Positions 20,701 to 29,579 are shown, counted from the stretch's first letter. The stretch: DNA of 64,000 nt from Ureibacillus xyleni (GCF_900217795.1 NZ_OBMQ01000003.1:186001-250000); one strand, 5' to 3'. Notes: a model not told the origin generated them from the sequence alone. Numbers and translations are program-made.

Positions 20701-20861
20701 TTTACGCTATGCCAAAAAGGCAAAAGCCCATACAATGTAGAATTAACCATTGCACAGCTTTTTGCCTCTTGATTTTTTAGAAACGGAATGAGCTCTTCTA
20801 TACGAATGGTACTTTTTAAAAGGTCAGCACTTGTTCGTATTTGTGGGTATACAACTGACAA
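17775..20861 (-). CDS. dnaE: DNA polymerase III alpha subunit DnaE
   Basis: 1028 residues; the primer-extending replicase of Firmicutes that works beside PolC. The catalytic aspartates are in PDIDIDFVDTKR; the palm/fingers include GPGRGSSASSLVAF and STHAAGVVLS, DTTGIFQLES and the thumb-adjacent ALYRPGPMEFIP and YGVIVYQEQIMQIA. A helix-hairpin-helix region and an OB fold (about 940-1025, KTKKGE-like RTKKGELMAFIQVQD) end the protein, which stops shortly after the OB fold and is thus shorter than B. subtilis DnaE. The N-terminal PHP domain has lost its metal-binding histidines (VVYPQIRTS). TTG start at 20861 with GGGGA upstream. It follows nrnA by 16 bases. Confidence 0.96.
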   Translation of the reverse strand: MSVVYPQIRTSADLLKSTIRIEELIPFLKNQEAKSCAMVNSTLYGLLPFWHSVKQAGIHPVIGLNIRVQFTSETNLPMVIYAKNNEGYKNLLKISSSISIRDDLSIPWRWLMAYSKGCIAVVPMISENGIWVQESNISLLTQVKNVFKTDVYFGISRSGGIISTNENKAIYLSEHFKINCMAIQECLFLQPEEYFPYQVAQAIETGVKLSESIHNDEKNQFTPTKYNWEAWFHDKMNWLEQSEKVLLSCQVELINQGHYMPKYPLPEGKNAETELMKLAYKGLQERLKTDAPSEIYMNRLKYELNIIQTMGYADYFLIVADFMNYARSANILTGPGRGSSASSLVAFCLYITQVDPIHYGLLFERFLNPERITLPDIDIDFVDTKRQEVIQYVAEKYGKQHVAQIITFGSLSAKAVARDVARMFNFESETLSMISRLIPNKIGITLQEAYNTSEPFRKWIESEDIRKRWFLAAKKLEGLPRNASTHAAGVVLSPIPLVEVVPIEKGHDGIYLTQWPMQEVEQVGLLKMDFLGLRNLTILENIRKSIYYTTRKLIDFNNIPLDDEKTFELLKRGDTTGIFQLESDGMKNALREISPTHFLDIVAVNALYRPGPMEFIPVYARRKANKEPVVMPHPVLEPILNETYGVIVYQEQIMQIANVMAGFTIGQADLLRRAVSKKKREVLEEQQLAFVNGSVAKGFPEQVAKEVYALIVRFADYGFPKSHAVAYSLISYQMAYLKANYPANFYAALMINATGNQEKLFQLILEARDKGIEVLRPSISKSSRIFTVEKDCIRFSLSAIKGLPHPFLQKILEIRKSKSKPFEDLFDLAVSLSAIHFNRKVMEPLIKSGALDDFQKDRATLLTTLEAAEKHAEIVRPTEENDLFTSDSFVFGKPKYVEASPMPEKIKLQFEKEVLGFYLSEHPVSLERKKWSDMNETIKSIKSSTPNTYVKFVAMVEDIRQIRTKKGELMAFIQVQDEYGSISTTLFPKQYNEVIGWIQVDRIVYIEGVFEVRNGNPQLIVKIMKNHQ

Positions 20862-20877
20862 AACTTCATCCCCAATC

Positions 20878-21822
20878 TTATTTATATTCTCGACAAAGTT
20901 CCTTTAAATCTTCTATTGCACGATCTGCTTCTTCCCATGAATAAACGGTTGCTCCTGAAGCAAGTGGATGTCCGCCTCCATTATACTTTTTAGCAAGTTG
21001 ATTAATAATTGGACCTTTTGAGCGCAATCTTACACGAATTTGGTTTTCTTCCTCAACAAAGATTAACCACGCAGTAACCCCTTTAATATTACTAAATGAA
21101 CCAACTAACAAAGATGTATCCGACGAAGTTACTTGGAATTTATTTAAAATTTCTTTCGTTAATTTTATGTAAACTGCCCCATTTTCATCCATTTGGAAGT
21201 TTTCATACATATAGCCTTGTAAATGTAAAAGATTTGCCTCTTTTTCATACATACTATTAAAAACTTCATTTCGATCAAAATTGTAACGAATTAATTGACC
21301 GGCAATTTCAAAAGTTTTTACTGTAGCACTTGGGTATAAAAATCGCCCAGTATCCCCTACGATCCCTGTAAACAATGCACGAGCAGCAAGATCAGGTAAA
21401 ATCCAATTTTTATAGTCTTTCCCTTCAGCATACAATTCATAAATCATTTCACTGCAAGAACTTGCATTCGTATCTACCCATAATGCATCTCCATATTGAT
21501 CATCATTCGGATGATGGTCTATTTTTATAAGAAATGCACCATTCTTGTATCTAGAATCATCAATTCGTTCCGTATTTGCAGTATCTGTTACAATTACTAA
21601 AGCATTTTGGTAAATTTCATCATTTATGGAATCGGGAGTCGCTATGAATGTAAGAGAATGATCATGTTCCCCAACTGCGTATATTGACTTATTTGGGTAA
21701 TTCGCCTCCAATAATTTTTTTAAACCAAATTGCGACCCATATGCATCCGGATCTGGCCGAACATGGCGATGGATAATTATTGTGTCATACTGTTCAATTG
21801 TGTCGATGATATGTCGTTTCAA
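20878..21822 (-). CDS. nrnA: Bifunctional oligoribonuclease/pAp phosphatase NrnA (DHH)
   Basis: 314 residues. NrnA degrades short RNA oligonucleotides (including pGpG) and dephosphorylates pAp. DHH motifs: HRHVRPDPDAYGSQFG, TDTANTERID, IDHHPNDDQYGD and GDTGRF; the DHHA1 domain ends with the substrate loop GGGHPLASGA. The start is TTG at 21822 with GGAGG eight bases upstream. It is divergent from ytpI and directly upstream of dnaE; the ytrHI genes that I recall at this place in B. subtilis are absent. Confidence 0.95.
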   Translation of the reverse strand: MKRHIIDTIEQYDTIIIHRHVRPDPDAYGSQFGLKKLLEANYPNKSIYAVGEHDHSLTFIATPDSINDEIYQNALVIVTDTANTERIDDSRYKNGAFLIKIDHHPNDDQYGDALWVDTNASSCSEMIYELYAEGKDYKNWILPDLAARALFTGIVGDTGRFLYPSATVKTFEIAGQLIRYNFDRNEVFNSMYEKEANLLHLQGYMYENFQMDENGAVYIKLTKEILNKFQVTSSDTSLLVGSFSNIKGVTAWLIFVEEENQIRVRLRSKGPIINQLAKKYNGGGHPLASGATVYSWEEADRAIEDLKELCREYK

Positions 21823-21924
21823 CTAGTTTTCCTCCTGTGGAATCTATTTTTTATTTCATCTGTTAGCATTTTTATTTAAAAATCGTTACAATATTATCAG
21901 TGCTTTTTGGGAGGTCTGAATATA

Positions 21925-22230
21925 ATGTTAAATATAATTTTCGTCGTCTTAATTATCGTAGCTTTCGCAGCATATTTTTATTTCAAAACAAGACAATTCC
22001 GTGCTGTATTGCCAATTCGAAAAAAATGGTATAAAGCGCAGGCTGGTGTTGCATTAGGCTGTTTTATTATTGCCTTTGGGATTAATACATGCATCATCTA
22101 CCCAACCCTAGTAGGATATTTAATAGGTGCTGTCTTCGTGGTAGTCGGCTTGATGTATGCAAACGCTCAATATAAACGTGTTCGCCACGAAGGTCGATTC
22201 GTTAAAGAAGAGTTTGAATTGAATAAATAA
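21925..22230 (+). CDS. ytpI: YtpI family membrane protein
   Basis: 101 residues with three membrane helices (about 2-20, 42-62 and 64-84) and a charged C-terminal tail YKRVRHEGRFVKEEFELNK. Function unknown. The ATG at 21925 is preferred because GGGAGG lies about 10 bases upstream; the in-frame TTG at 21907 precedes that site. Matches the gene beside nrnA and ytoI in Bacillus. Confidence 0.85.
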   Translation: MLNIIFVVLIIVAFAAYFYFKTRQFRAVLPIRKKWYKAQAGVALGCFIIAFGINTCIIYPTLVGYLIGAVFVVVGLMYANAQYKRVRHEGRFVKEEFELNK

Positions 22231-22237
22231 TCATTAT

Positions 22238-22275
22238 GAGGCTAGTCCAAATGAATATGGATTAGCCCTTTTAAT
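22238..22275 (+). terminator. Terminator of ytpI
   Basis: GGCTAGTCC / GGATTAGCC (one G-U pair) around a ten-base loop, then CTTTTAATT, ten bases after the ytpI stop. ytoI converges on it. Confidence 0.7.
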
Positions 22276-22277
22276 TA

Positions 22278-23585
22278 TTATCTTTCCAACAGCTGGAACA
22301 TCATCATCGCTTTACCTACAAGGGTTGAACCGTTGTAAATATCAAAGTCCATTTTTACAAATTTACGACTCATATCTAATATGTGTGGAATAACCGTTAA
22401 GACACTTTCCATTTGGATTGGTTTAATAAAGTAAATGGTCATGTTTTCAGCAACAGCGTCCCCACGTTTTTTTCGTTTCAATGCAAATGCCCCAACCTCT
22501 GCTAGTAATGTTGTAAAAGCTCCGTAAGAAATTGCACCATAATGATTCGTCATCTGAGGTGTTACTTTAAATTCGACGACGACATCTTCTTCGCCCATTA
22601 CTTTCATTTCACTTTTAACTAAGTCATCAATTGTTTCACCGTGTTGTGGCTGTCTTTGGGCATGTTGTAAGGCTTTTAATACATCTTGACGGCTAATAAC
22701 GCCTTTAAGTATTCCGTCATCATCCACAACAGGAAGCAAATCTATTCCTTCCCAAATCATACGGTGCCCAGCAGAAGCAACACTCGTTTTCATTGTTGCC
22801 GAAATCGGATTTTTCGTCATTACTTTATCAATTGGTTCATTCTCTTCTTTACCAATGACGTCCTTTACTGTGATCATCCCTACTAGTTTATTTGTATTCG
22901 TGACAACCGGAAAAGCGCCATGTGAAGTTCGCATGTTTAAGTTTCGGAATTCACCAGTCGTATCTGTATTTCTTAATGTCGCCGTTTCTTCAATTGGAAT
23001 ATAAATATCCTCAATTAATAAAATATCCTTTTTAATTAACTGGTCATAAATTGCACGATTAATCATTGTTGCTACGGTAAAAGTATCGTAGCTAGAAGAA
23101 ATAATTGGTAGTTCTAATTCATCAGCAAGCTGCTTATTTTCTTCTGTCGTATCAAATCCGCCTGTAATTAAGACTGCAGCCCCTGCTGTTAAGGCGTTCT
23201 GATGTGCTTTTATACGGTTTCCGACAATCAGTAAACTTCCTGCGTCAGTATAACGCATCATATCATCAAGCTGCATTGCCCCAATAACAAATTTAGTTAA
23301 TGTTTTATGTAACCCTGCTTTACCGCCGAGAACTTGTCCATCGACAATGTTTACAATCTCAGCAAATGTTAATCGTTCAATATTTTCTTTTTTCTTTTTT
23401 TCAATACGAATCGTCCCAACTCGTTCGATGGAACTTACTAGTCTGCGATTTTCAGCTTCTTTAATTGCACGATATGCGGTACCTTCACTAACTTGCATTT
23501 CTTTTGCAATTTGTCGAACTGAAATTTTATCGCCAACAGGTAATGATTCGATATATTGTAATATTTTCTCGTGCTTTGTTGACAT
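22278..23585 (-). CDS. ytoI: YtoI: HTH-DRTGG-CBS-thioesterase-fold regulator
   Basis: 435 residues. In order: a GntR-like helix-turn-helix (about 1-60, VRQIAKEMQVSEGTAYRAIK), a DRTGG domain (about 80-180), two CBS domains (about 195-310, with LVGMITVKDVIGK and LKGVISRQDVLKAL) and a C-terminal hot-dog thioesterase-like domain (about 325-435, MTNHYGAISYGAFTTLLAEVG). CBS pairs bind adenine nucleotides, so it is likely a nucleotide-sensing regulator; targets are unknown. The start MSTKHEK follows AGGTGA by about six bases; a GTG three codons upstream is less likely. Confidence 0.9.
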   Translation of the reverse strand: MSTKHEKILQYIESLPVGDKISVRQIAKEMQVSEGTAYRAIKEAENRRLVSSIERVGTIRIEKKKKENIERLTFAEIVNIVDGQVLGGKAGLHKTLTKFVIGAMQLDDMMRYTDAGSLLIVGNRIKAHQNALTAGAAVLITGGFDTTEENKQLADELELPIISSSYDTFTVATMINRAIYDQLIKKDILLIEDIYIPIEETATLRNTDTTGEFRNLNMRTSHGAFPVVTNTNKLVGMITVKDVIGKEENEPIDKVMTKNPISATMKTSVASAGHRMIWEGIDLLPVVDDDGILKGVISRQDVLKALQHAQRQPQHGETIDDLVKSEMKVMGEEDVVVEFKVTPQMTNHYGAISYGAFTTLLAEVGAFALKRKKRGDAVAENMTIYFIKPIQMESVLTVIPHILDMSRKFVKMDFDIYNGSTLVGKAMMMFQLLER

Positions 23586-23671
23586 GGCTATCACCTAATC
23601 CCATCTATCTTTCCTTGCCATTAGTGTAACATATTTCAATTATGTATAGATAATATGCATATTTGCAAAAA

Positions 23672-23716
23672 GAGAAAAAATGAGAAAGCAGCCTATTTTA
23701 ATGGCAACTTTCTCTT
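23672..23716 (-). terminator. Terminator of ytkL
   Basis: Minus-strand stem GAGAAAGTTGCC / GGCTGCTTTCTC (two mismatches) followed by ATTTTTTC, close to the ytkL stop at 23727. Confidence 0.65.
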
Positions 23717-23726
23717 ATAATTAAGT

Positions 23727-24404
23727 TTACAATTGAACTTTCCCACCAGCTTCTAATATTTGCACATCACTTTTCTCTACTAATTGGGCGAAAACAGTAG
23801 GATCTTGCTTAATAATTGGGAAAGTATTGTAGTGAATTGGAACAACAATTTTTGGTTTTAATAAAGATACTGCATATGCCGCATCTTCTGGACCCATTGT
23901 GAAATTATCACCAATCGGTAAGAAAGCAACATCAATATTATTTCTGTCTCCAATTAGCTTCATATCACCAAATAAGGCAGTATCTCCAGCATGGTAAATT
24001 GTTAACCCTTCTGCGTAGAACAAAATGCCACCCGGATTGCCCGCATTTATTACTTCATCACCAGTTTCATACGTTGAACCGTGGAAAGCTAAAGTATATT
24101 TCACCTTTCCAAATGGGAATTCATATGCTCCCCCAACACCCATAGGATGAGCATTGACACCGATTTTTTGTAAATAAACAGCAAATTCATTCAGCGCAAC
24201 TACAAATGAATTATGCTTTTTTGCTAAATCAATTGTATCCCCAACATGGTCGTTATGTCCGTGCGTCAATAAAATGACATCTGGCTTTTCTTCTTCTGCC
24301 TTTAGGTCCGTAGCAGGGTTACCAGTGATAAAAGGATCAATGAGTATGGTCTTTCCATTTGTTTTAATTTTTACAACTGAATGTCCATGATATGATATTT
24401 CCAT
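23727..24404 (-). CDS. ytkL: UPF0173 metallo-beta-lactamase-fold hydrolase
   Basis: 225 residues. Metallo-beta-lactamase fold with the zinc motif [10 protein letters not shown] (HxHxDH), a His in [11 protein letters not shown], the Asp in [12 protein letters not shown] and a final His in VPIHYNTFP. Substrate unknown. RBS AGGAGG nine bases before the ATG. It is divergent from the M24 peptidase gene; the two share a 120-base promoter region. Confidence 0.92.
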   Translation of the reverse strand: MEISYHGHSVVKIKTNGKTILIDPFITGNPATDLKAEEEKPDVILLTHGHNDHVGDTIDLAKKHNSFVVALNEFAVYLQKIGVNAHPMGVGGAYEFPFGKVKYTLAFHGSTYETGDEVINAGNPGGILFYAEGLTIYHAGDTALFGDMKLIGDRNNIDVAFLPIGDNFTMGPEDAAYAVSLLKPKIVVPIHYNTFPIIKQDPTVFAQLVEKSDVQILEAGGKVQL

Positions 24405-24526
24405 TAATAATCCTCCTATAGCCGTGTAATGTTTAATAACTTCTCTTACATAACGTGTTTTTCCTTCTTTTTGCTATACTATTACTAGTATCAACATTAT
24501 TTTGTACTTTTTAGGAGGATACCCAT

Positions 24527-25615
24527 ATGACAGCAATAAAAAAATTACAAAGTTATTTACAAGCAAATGAAATGGATGTAGCTTTTATTACAACTCCTGA
24601 CAATGTTTTCTATTTTTCAAATTTTAAAAGTAATCCCCATGAACGCCTGCTCGGTGTTGTCGTATTTAAGGACCAGGACCCATTATTAATTTGTCCCAAA
24701 ATGGAAGTACCCGATGCAAAAGCTTCAGGTTGGAATTTTGAAACAATCGGGCACTTAGATACAGATAATGCTTGGGAAATCTTATCGAATGCTATAAAGA
24801 TGCGCGGAGTAACTATTTCTACTTTTGCCATAGAAAAAGCTCACTTAACTGTTGAGAGACTTGAAGCATTGCAACAATTTTATCCACAGGCAAATTTTGT
24901 CCGTTGTGATGATCGAATAAACAAAATGCGCGTAATAAAAGATGAAGTTGAATTAGAAAAAATGCGACATGCTGCAAAACTAGCGGATTACGCTGTTGAA
25001 ATAGGATGTAAAGAAATCGCAGAAGGTAAAACGGAAATGGAAATCTTAACTGCTATCGAAAATGCAGTTAAAGAAAAAGGCTACAATATGTCTTTTGAAA
25101 CGATGGTGCTTTCTGGTCCAAAAACGGCTTCACCTCATGGAATACCTGGTAATCGCAAAATCCAAAAAGGAGATATGATACTTTTTGATTTAGGTGTTAT
25201 TTATGAAGGGTATTGTTCAGACATTACGCGAACTGTCGCTTTTGGGGAACCAACTGAGGAGCAAAAGTTAGTTTACAATACAGTTCTTGCAGCTAATGAA
25301 AATGCAATTAAAGCTGTTAAATCCGGAGTTCGTGCAATGGATTTAGATAAAATTGCAAGAGACACAATTGAACAGGCTGGTTATGGAGAGTTCTTTACCC
25401 ACCGCCTTGGACATGGTTTAGGAATTTCTGTTCATGAGTTCCCTTCTATCACGGGATCAAATGAAATGCAATTATTACCTGGTATGGTCTTTACAATTGA
25501 ACCTGGTATTTATAAAGAGGGTGTAACAGGGGTTCGTATTGAAGATGATGTCGTTGTAACAGAGAACGGTGTTGAAGTTCTTACAAAATTCCCGAAAGAA
25601 CTAATGATTTTATAA
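24527..25615 (+). CDS. M24 family Xaa-Pro peptidase
   Basis: 362 residues. Creatinase-like N-terminal domain (about 1-125) and a pita-bread metallopeptidase domain. The five metal ligands are visible: Asp in FDLGVIYEGY, Asp in SDITRTVAFG, His in HRLGHGLGISVHE, Glu in TIEPGIYKEG and Glu in RIEDDVVV. Such enzymes remove N-terminal residues before proline. AGGAGGATACCCAT precedes the ATG. Single-gene unit ending in a strong terminator. Confidence 0.93.
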   Translation: MTAIKKLQSYLQANEMDVAFITTPDNVFYFSNFKSNPHERLLGVVVFKDQDPLLICPKMEVPDAKASGWNFETIGHLDTDNAWEILSNAIKMRGVTISTFAIEKAHLTVERLEALQQFYPQANFVRCDDRINKMRVIKDEVELEKMRHAAKLADYAVEIGCKEIAEGKTEMEILTAIENAVKEKGYNMSFETMVLSGPKTASPHGIPGNRKIQKGDMILFDLGVIYEGYCSDITRTVAFGEPTEEQKLVYNTVLAANENAIKAVKSGVRAMDLDKIARDTIEQAGYGEFFTHRLGHGLGISVHEFPSITGSNEMQLLPGMVFTIEPGIYKEGVTGVRIEDDVVVTENGVEVLTKFPKELMIL

Positions 25616-25618
25616 AAT

Positions 25619-25656
25619 AGAAGCTGCTAATGGAAACAATCCATAGCAGCTTTTTA
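25619..25656 (+). terminator. Terminator of the M24 peptidase gene
   Basis: AAGCTGCTAATGGA / TCCATAGCAGCTT around AACAA, then TTTTTACT. Confidence 0.85.
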
Positions 25657-26772
25657 CTATAATAATAACGTATCTACAGGAACATATTCGCGGCCCTGAT
25701 CTTCGGCAACTGCCTTGTAAACTACATGCCCATCTAAAGTATTGATACCTTTTTTCAAAGCTTCATTTTCTATACAAGCCTTTTTGTATCCTTTAGAAGC
25801 AATTTGTAAAGCATAAGGTACTGTATTGTTCGTTAATGCAATTGTAGAAGTACGCGGCACCGCACCCGGCATATTTGCAACAGCGTAGTGAACAACGCCA
25901 TGTTTAATATAGATTGGATCGTCATGGGTTGTAACCCGGTCTGTTGTTTCAAAACTACCACCTTGGTCAATTGCAATATCAACGATGACGGATCCAGGTC
26001 GCATCGATTTTACCATTTCCTCGGTAACTAACTTAGGCGCCTTTGCACCAGGAATTAAAACCGACCCAATCACTAAATCAGAATCTTTGACGGATTGTGC
26101 AATATTATACGGGTTCGACATTAACGTTTGAACAGAACGACCAAAAATGTCATCAATTTGACGGAGACGTTCTGGACTTACATCTAAAATCGTTACATCC
26201 GCACCCATGCCTATTGCAACACGAGCTGCGTTTGTCCCTGCCATACCACCACCAATGACCGTTACTTTTCCACGTTGTACACCCGACACGCCACCTAAAA
26301 GGATACCCGTACCGCCATTCATCTTTTCTAAATATTGTGCACCAATTTGTACGGACATTTTTCCTGCTACTTCACTCATTGGTGTTAGAAGAGGTAATGA
26401 GCGGTTAGGTAATTGAACAGTTTCATAGGCAATTCCTACTACTTTATTATCAAGTAACGCTTGTGTCAACTCAAATTCTGGAGCTAGATGCAAGTATGTG
26501 AATAAAATTAAACCTTCTTTAAAATATTCGTATTCGCTTTGAATTGGCTCCTTCACTTTCATGACCATATCCTGATTCCATGCTTCTCTTGCTGTTTCAA
26601 CAATTTTCGCACCAGCATTTAAATAATCCTCATCAGTAAAAGAAGAGCCTAATCCCGCGCCAGTTTCAATAAAAACTTCATGTCCAGCACTTGTTAAAGT
26701 TACAACTCCAGCCGGCGTCATTGCTACTCGGTATTCATTATTTTTTATTTCCTTTGGTACTCCAATTTTCAA
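25657..26772 (-). CDS. ald: Alanine dehydrogenase
   Basis: 371 residues. NAD-dependent interconversion of alanine and pyruvate plus ammonia, used in alanine catabolism and in spores. Starts [20 protein letters not shown]; substrate residues include Lys in MVMKVKEP and His in FTYLHLAPE; the Rossmann motif is [13 protein letters not shown]; the C-terminus has [17 protein letters not shown]. The start codon is TTG at 26772 with AGGAAAG nine bases upstream. Upstream, 26773-27005 is AT-rich with no gene. Confidence 0.97.
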   Translation of the reverse strand: MKIGVPKEIKNNEYRVAMTPAGVVTLTSAGHEVFIETGAGLGSSFTDEDYLNAGAKIVETAREAWNQDMVMKVKEPIQSEYEYFKEGLILFTYLHLAPEFELTQALLDNKVVGIAYETVQLPNRSLPLLTPMSEVAGKMSVQIGAQYLEKMNGGTGILLGGVSGVQRGKVTVIGGGMAGTNAARVAIGMGADVTILDVSPERLRQIDDIFGRSVQTLMSNPYNIAQSVKDSDLVIGSVLIPGAKAPKLVTEEMVKSMRPGSVIVDIAIDQGGSFETTDRVTTHDDPIYIKHGVVHYAVANMPGAVPRTSTIALTNNTVPYALQIASKGYKKACIENEALKKGINTLDGHVVYKAVAEDQGREYVPVDTLLL

Positions 26773-27003
26773 CGTTGATCACTTTCCTTTGCTGTTAGTA
26801 GTTTTATTACCAAATTTTATACTATTATACCAATTAATGAAAAGAATGGAATGCAATATTTACGAAAACTAAAAATATATTAATCTATATATGAATGTTT
26901 CTTTGGAAATAGACTACATTCTACTTTTTTACTCACTTTTGTAAGGAATTTTTGTGAACATTACGTATTTTTGTTAATTAGTATTTCCTTTATTTTATGA
27001 TTT

Positions 27004-27011
27004 GCTATAAT
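27004..27011 (+). promoter_or_regulatory. Extended -10 promoter of the UspA gene
   Basis: TGCTATAAT (27003-27011) is a consensus extended -10, 29 bases before the ATG; no good -35 is seen, as expected for this class. Confidence 0.5.
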
Positions 27012-27040
27012 GGAGATATATTTCAAAGGGGGAATATTAG

Positions 27041-27490
27041 ATGACACATTATAAAAGTATCGTAGTAGCAGTAGACGGTTCTAAAGAAGCAGAATTCGCT
27101 TTTAAAAAATCAATCGAAGTAGCAAAAAGAAACCAAGATGCAAAGCTAAACTTAGTTAACGTAATCGATACTAGATCATTCGCTGCTATTGAAGCTTACG
27201 ATCGTTCTATCGCAGAACGCGCTCAAAGTTTCTCTGAAGAATTATTAGCAGGCTATAAAAAACAAGCTGAAGAAGCTGGCGTAAAAGATGTAAACGTAAT
27301 TATCGAATACGGTTCTCCTAAAACAATCATTACAAAAGAACTTTCTAAACTTGTAGATGCAGATCTTATTGTCTGCGGAGCTACTGGTTTAAACGCTGTT
27401 GAACGTTTCCTAATCGGTTCTGTTTCAGAAGCAATTGTACGTTCTTCAAAATGTGACGTTCTAGTTGTTAGAACACCTGATACACTATAA
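27041..27490 (+). CDS. Universal stress protein UspA family
   Basis: 149-residue cytoplasmic protein. Begins YKSIVVAVDGSKEAEFAFKK and carries the ATP-binding pattern G-2x-G-9x-G-S in GATGLNAVERFLIGSVSEAI, so it is of the nucleotide-binding type. Usually dimeric; role in stress survival is inferred from the family only. RBS AAAGGGGGAA and a clean terminator show a single-gene unit. Codon use is unusually biased (GTA, GAA, AAA), which suggests strong expression. Confidence 0.93.
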   Translation: MTHYKSIVVAVDGSKEAEFAFKKSIEVAKRNQDAKLNLVNVIDTRSFAAIEAYDRSIAERAQSFSEELLAGYKKQAEEAGVKDVNVIIEYGSPKTIITKELSKLVDADLIVCGATGLNAVERFLIGSVSEAIVRSSKCDVLVVRTPDTL

Positions 27491-27498
27491 TTAAAAAT

Positions 27499-27528
27499 AA
27501 AAACCAAAGAACTCTCTTTGGTTTTTTT
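27499..27528 (+). terminator. Terminator of the UspA gene
   Basis: AAACCAAAGA / TCTTTGGTTT with a four-base loop followed by TTTTATTTTT. Confidence 0.85.
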
Positions 27529-27630
27529 ATTTTTATGTAAGAATTATGTAATCATGATAATTATTTTGTATGGAGATTTCTCAAAAATTATGTTTTAGTT
27601 AATAATGTGCGTTAGAAAAGGAACAATACA

Positions 27631-28620
27631 ATGAATAGAATTTCATATTTTGATAATGCTAGGGCAATTTTAATCTACTTAGTCATTGTCGGGCATATTC
27701 TATCAAAGTTTATAGATGATAACCATTTAATGGGTAGCATTTATATGTTTATATATACTTTTCATATGCCAGCATTCACTTTAATTTCCGGATTCTTTGC
27801 GAAAAAAATATACGAATCAGGTTACCTATTAAAGGTTGTTAAAAAATTATTATTACCATATATACTATTACAAATTTTCTATAGTTTTTACTATTATTAT
27901 ATTTTCCATGATTCAATAGAATTTAGCTTATTTATTCCAAGGTGGGCATTATGGTTTTTACTAAGCTTAATTTTATGGAATATTCTATTATTCTTTTTTG
28001 GGAAAATGAAGTTTGGTTTGCCTATTGCCTTAATTATTTCAATCCTTATCGGTTATGACGAATCTGTTAGTGAAATTTTAAGTTTATCTCGAACATTTTT
28101 CTTCTTTCCATTTTTCCTAGTAGGTTACTATTTAAAGACCGAACAATTATTAAAATTAAAAACACGCACTCATGTAATTGTTGGAACCCTACTAGCGATG
28201 TTTGGTTTTATTATAATCTATTACTTTATTCCAATCGAACAACATGTATGGTTATTAGGGAAACGTCCATATGCTGAAATGACTACAGTTCCTTTAGAAT
28301 GGGCTTGGCTTGGTCGATTTATTGCATACATTGCAATGGCGATTACAACTTATATGTTTTTAACACTCGTTCCAAATAAACGAAGATTTTATACATCGAT
28401 TGGTGCCGTAACTATATCGATTTATCTGTTACATATGGTTGTAGTACGAATTTTTTACGATTCGCCAATTAAAGTCTATATCGACGAAACGAAACAGTAC
28501 TGGATAATATTTATTCTTGCTGCATGCATTTTATTTGTTTTATCTCGAAAACCAATCGTCACACTTGTTGATCGGATTTGTACCATGCCGTCAAAGAAAA
28601 AAGCTAGTCAAATCGACTAG
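27631..28620 (+). CDS. Acyltransferase family 3 membrane protein
   Basis: 329 residues with about ten membrane helices, matching the acyltransferase-3 family that moves acyl groups (often O-acetyl) onto surface sugars. The N-terminal motif YFDNARAILIYLVIVGHIL holds the conserved His; HMPAFTLISGFF is the second family block. The C-terminus KKKASQID is coded within a terminator stem. Substrate unknown. It sits between a stress gene and ytxK where ackA lies in B. subtilis (from memory), so it may be an addition in this lineage. AAAGGA ribosome site. Confidence 0.88.
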   Translation: MNRISYFDNARAILIYLVIVGHILSKFIDDNHLMGSIYMFIYTFHMPAFTLISGFFAKKIYESGYLLKVVKKLLLPYILLQIFYSFYYYYIFHDSIEFSLFIPRWALWFLLSLILWNILLFFFGKMKFGLPIALIISILIGYDESVSEILSLSRTFFFFPFFLVGYYLKTEQLLKLKTRTHVIVGTLLAMFGFIIIYYFIPIEQHVWLLGKRPYAEMTTVPLEWAWLGRFIAYIAMAITTYMFLTLVPNKRRFYTSIGAVTISIYLLHMVVVRIFYDSPIKVYIDETKQYWIIFILAACILFVLSRKPIVTLVDRICTMPSKKKASQID

Positions 28621-28627
28621 CTTTTTC
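28597..28627. terminator. Bidirectional terminator overlapping the acyltransferase 3' end
   Basis: AAAAAGCTAGTC / GACTAGCTTTTT with loop AAATC. The upstream arm is the last coding part of the acyltransferase. U-runs occur on both strands, so it also serves ytxK, whose stop is at 28630. Confidence 0.8.
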
Positions 28628-28629
28628 AT

Positions 28630-29559
28630 TTATTTATTCTTTTTCCAAACTTGTACTTTTTCAAAAAACATGGAAAGTGCCTGTTTGTTAGACATGTTTG
28701 GTACTTTCGCCAACAGAACTTCACGAGGAGCTCTTTGTTCATCACTTTTTTTCTGTAATATTAAAATGCTTTTTTCATGGGCTTTTGATGCAAACAGGTT
28801 GTCAGGAAGTTGAATAACAGCTTGAATCCAAGTATGTTTCTTTAAATATTTATGTAGTTCTTTCGCTTGCTCTGACTCAAAAAGATTTGCAGGAATTAGG
28901 AAAAATAAATACCCGCCTTCTTTTGTATGGTTTACTGATTGCTCAATGAATAAATGGTGAGCATAACTTAGCCCTTCATGCGCACATAATTCATAATCAA
29001 GCGCTACCTCTTCATTAGGATAATAGCCAACTGGTAAATCACAAACTACTGCATCTACTGGATCAACAAGCATTTTCTGCAAAGCATCTTGATGATAAAG
29101 CATTACAGGTTGTTCAATAAGCTCGGCTGTATCTGCTGCTAATCGAATTAACAACTCATCTACCTCAATTCCCGTAGCAGAAACTTTTCCGTTTAATAAA
29201 TTCATTACTGTCAGCATTAAATTCCCTGTTCCAACTGCTGGGTCTAAAAGTGAGATTTGTTTGGTTTTTAATTGCTCTTCGAAAAACTGCTCTACAAAAT
29301 AACCAACGAGTAGACCAAGTGTATCTGGTGTCATTTGATGATTTGGTTGGGAAGTTTTTCTCATACCTTTTAATATCGCGATTTGAATGGCTTTACGTAT
29401 TTCTTCTTTTGTTGCGTTATTACCCATCCAAGAATCTTTTTCATCTAAAATATCCTCAAGAGCTTGCAATACGCCATCTAAAAAACTAATATTTTCTGTT
29501 TTCTCATGTTCTTCGGCTTTTTCATTAATATACGAAAATATTTGTTCAAACTTTTCCAT
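28630..29559 (-). CDS. ytxK: YtxK-like class I SAM-dependent methyltransferase
   Basis: 309 residues. Helical N-terminal region (about 1-95), then an adenine-methylase-like Rossmann domain: motif I LLDPAVGTGNLML, acidic motif GIEVDELL, and at the motif IV position DLPVGYYP, where true N6-adenine methylases have NPPY/F. Target is unknown; no specificity domain or restriction gene is nearby, so a restriction system is unlikely. The start MEKFEQIF is set by AAGGAG seven bases upstream. tpx follows upstream as in B. subtilis. Confidence 0.88.
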   Translation of the reverse strand: MEKFEQIFSYINEKAEEHEKTENISFLDGVLQALEDILDEKDSWMGNNATKEEIRKAIQIAILKGMRKTSQPNHQMTPDTLGLLVGYFVEQFFEEQLKTKQISLLDPAVGTGNLMLTVMNLLNGKVSATGIEVDELLIRLAADTAELIEQPVMLYHQDALQKMLVDPVDAVVCDLPVGYYPNEEVALDYELCAHEGLSYAHHLFIEQSVNHTKEGGYLFFLIPANLFESEQAKELHKYLKKHTWIQAVIQLPDNLFASKAHEKSILILQKKSDEQRAPREVLLAKVPNMSNKQALSMFFEKVQVWKKNK

Positions 29560-29579
29560 TATAGACTCCTTTTGAAATG

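Noticed and set aside
28517-28813. Plus-strand open frame spanning the acyltransferase end and ytxK
   Set aside because: It crosses a bidirectional terminator and lies antisense to ytxK; no start signal.
28630-29559. ytxK as part of a restriction-modification or phage-defence system
   Set aside because: No restriction, specificity or mobile genes nearby, altered catalytic motif, and conserved Bacillus gene order.
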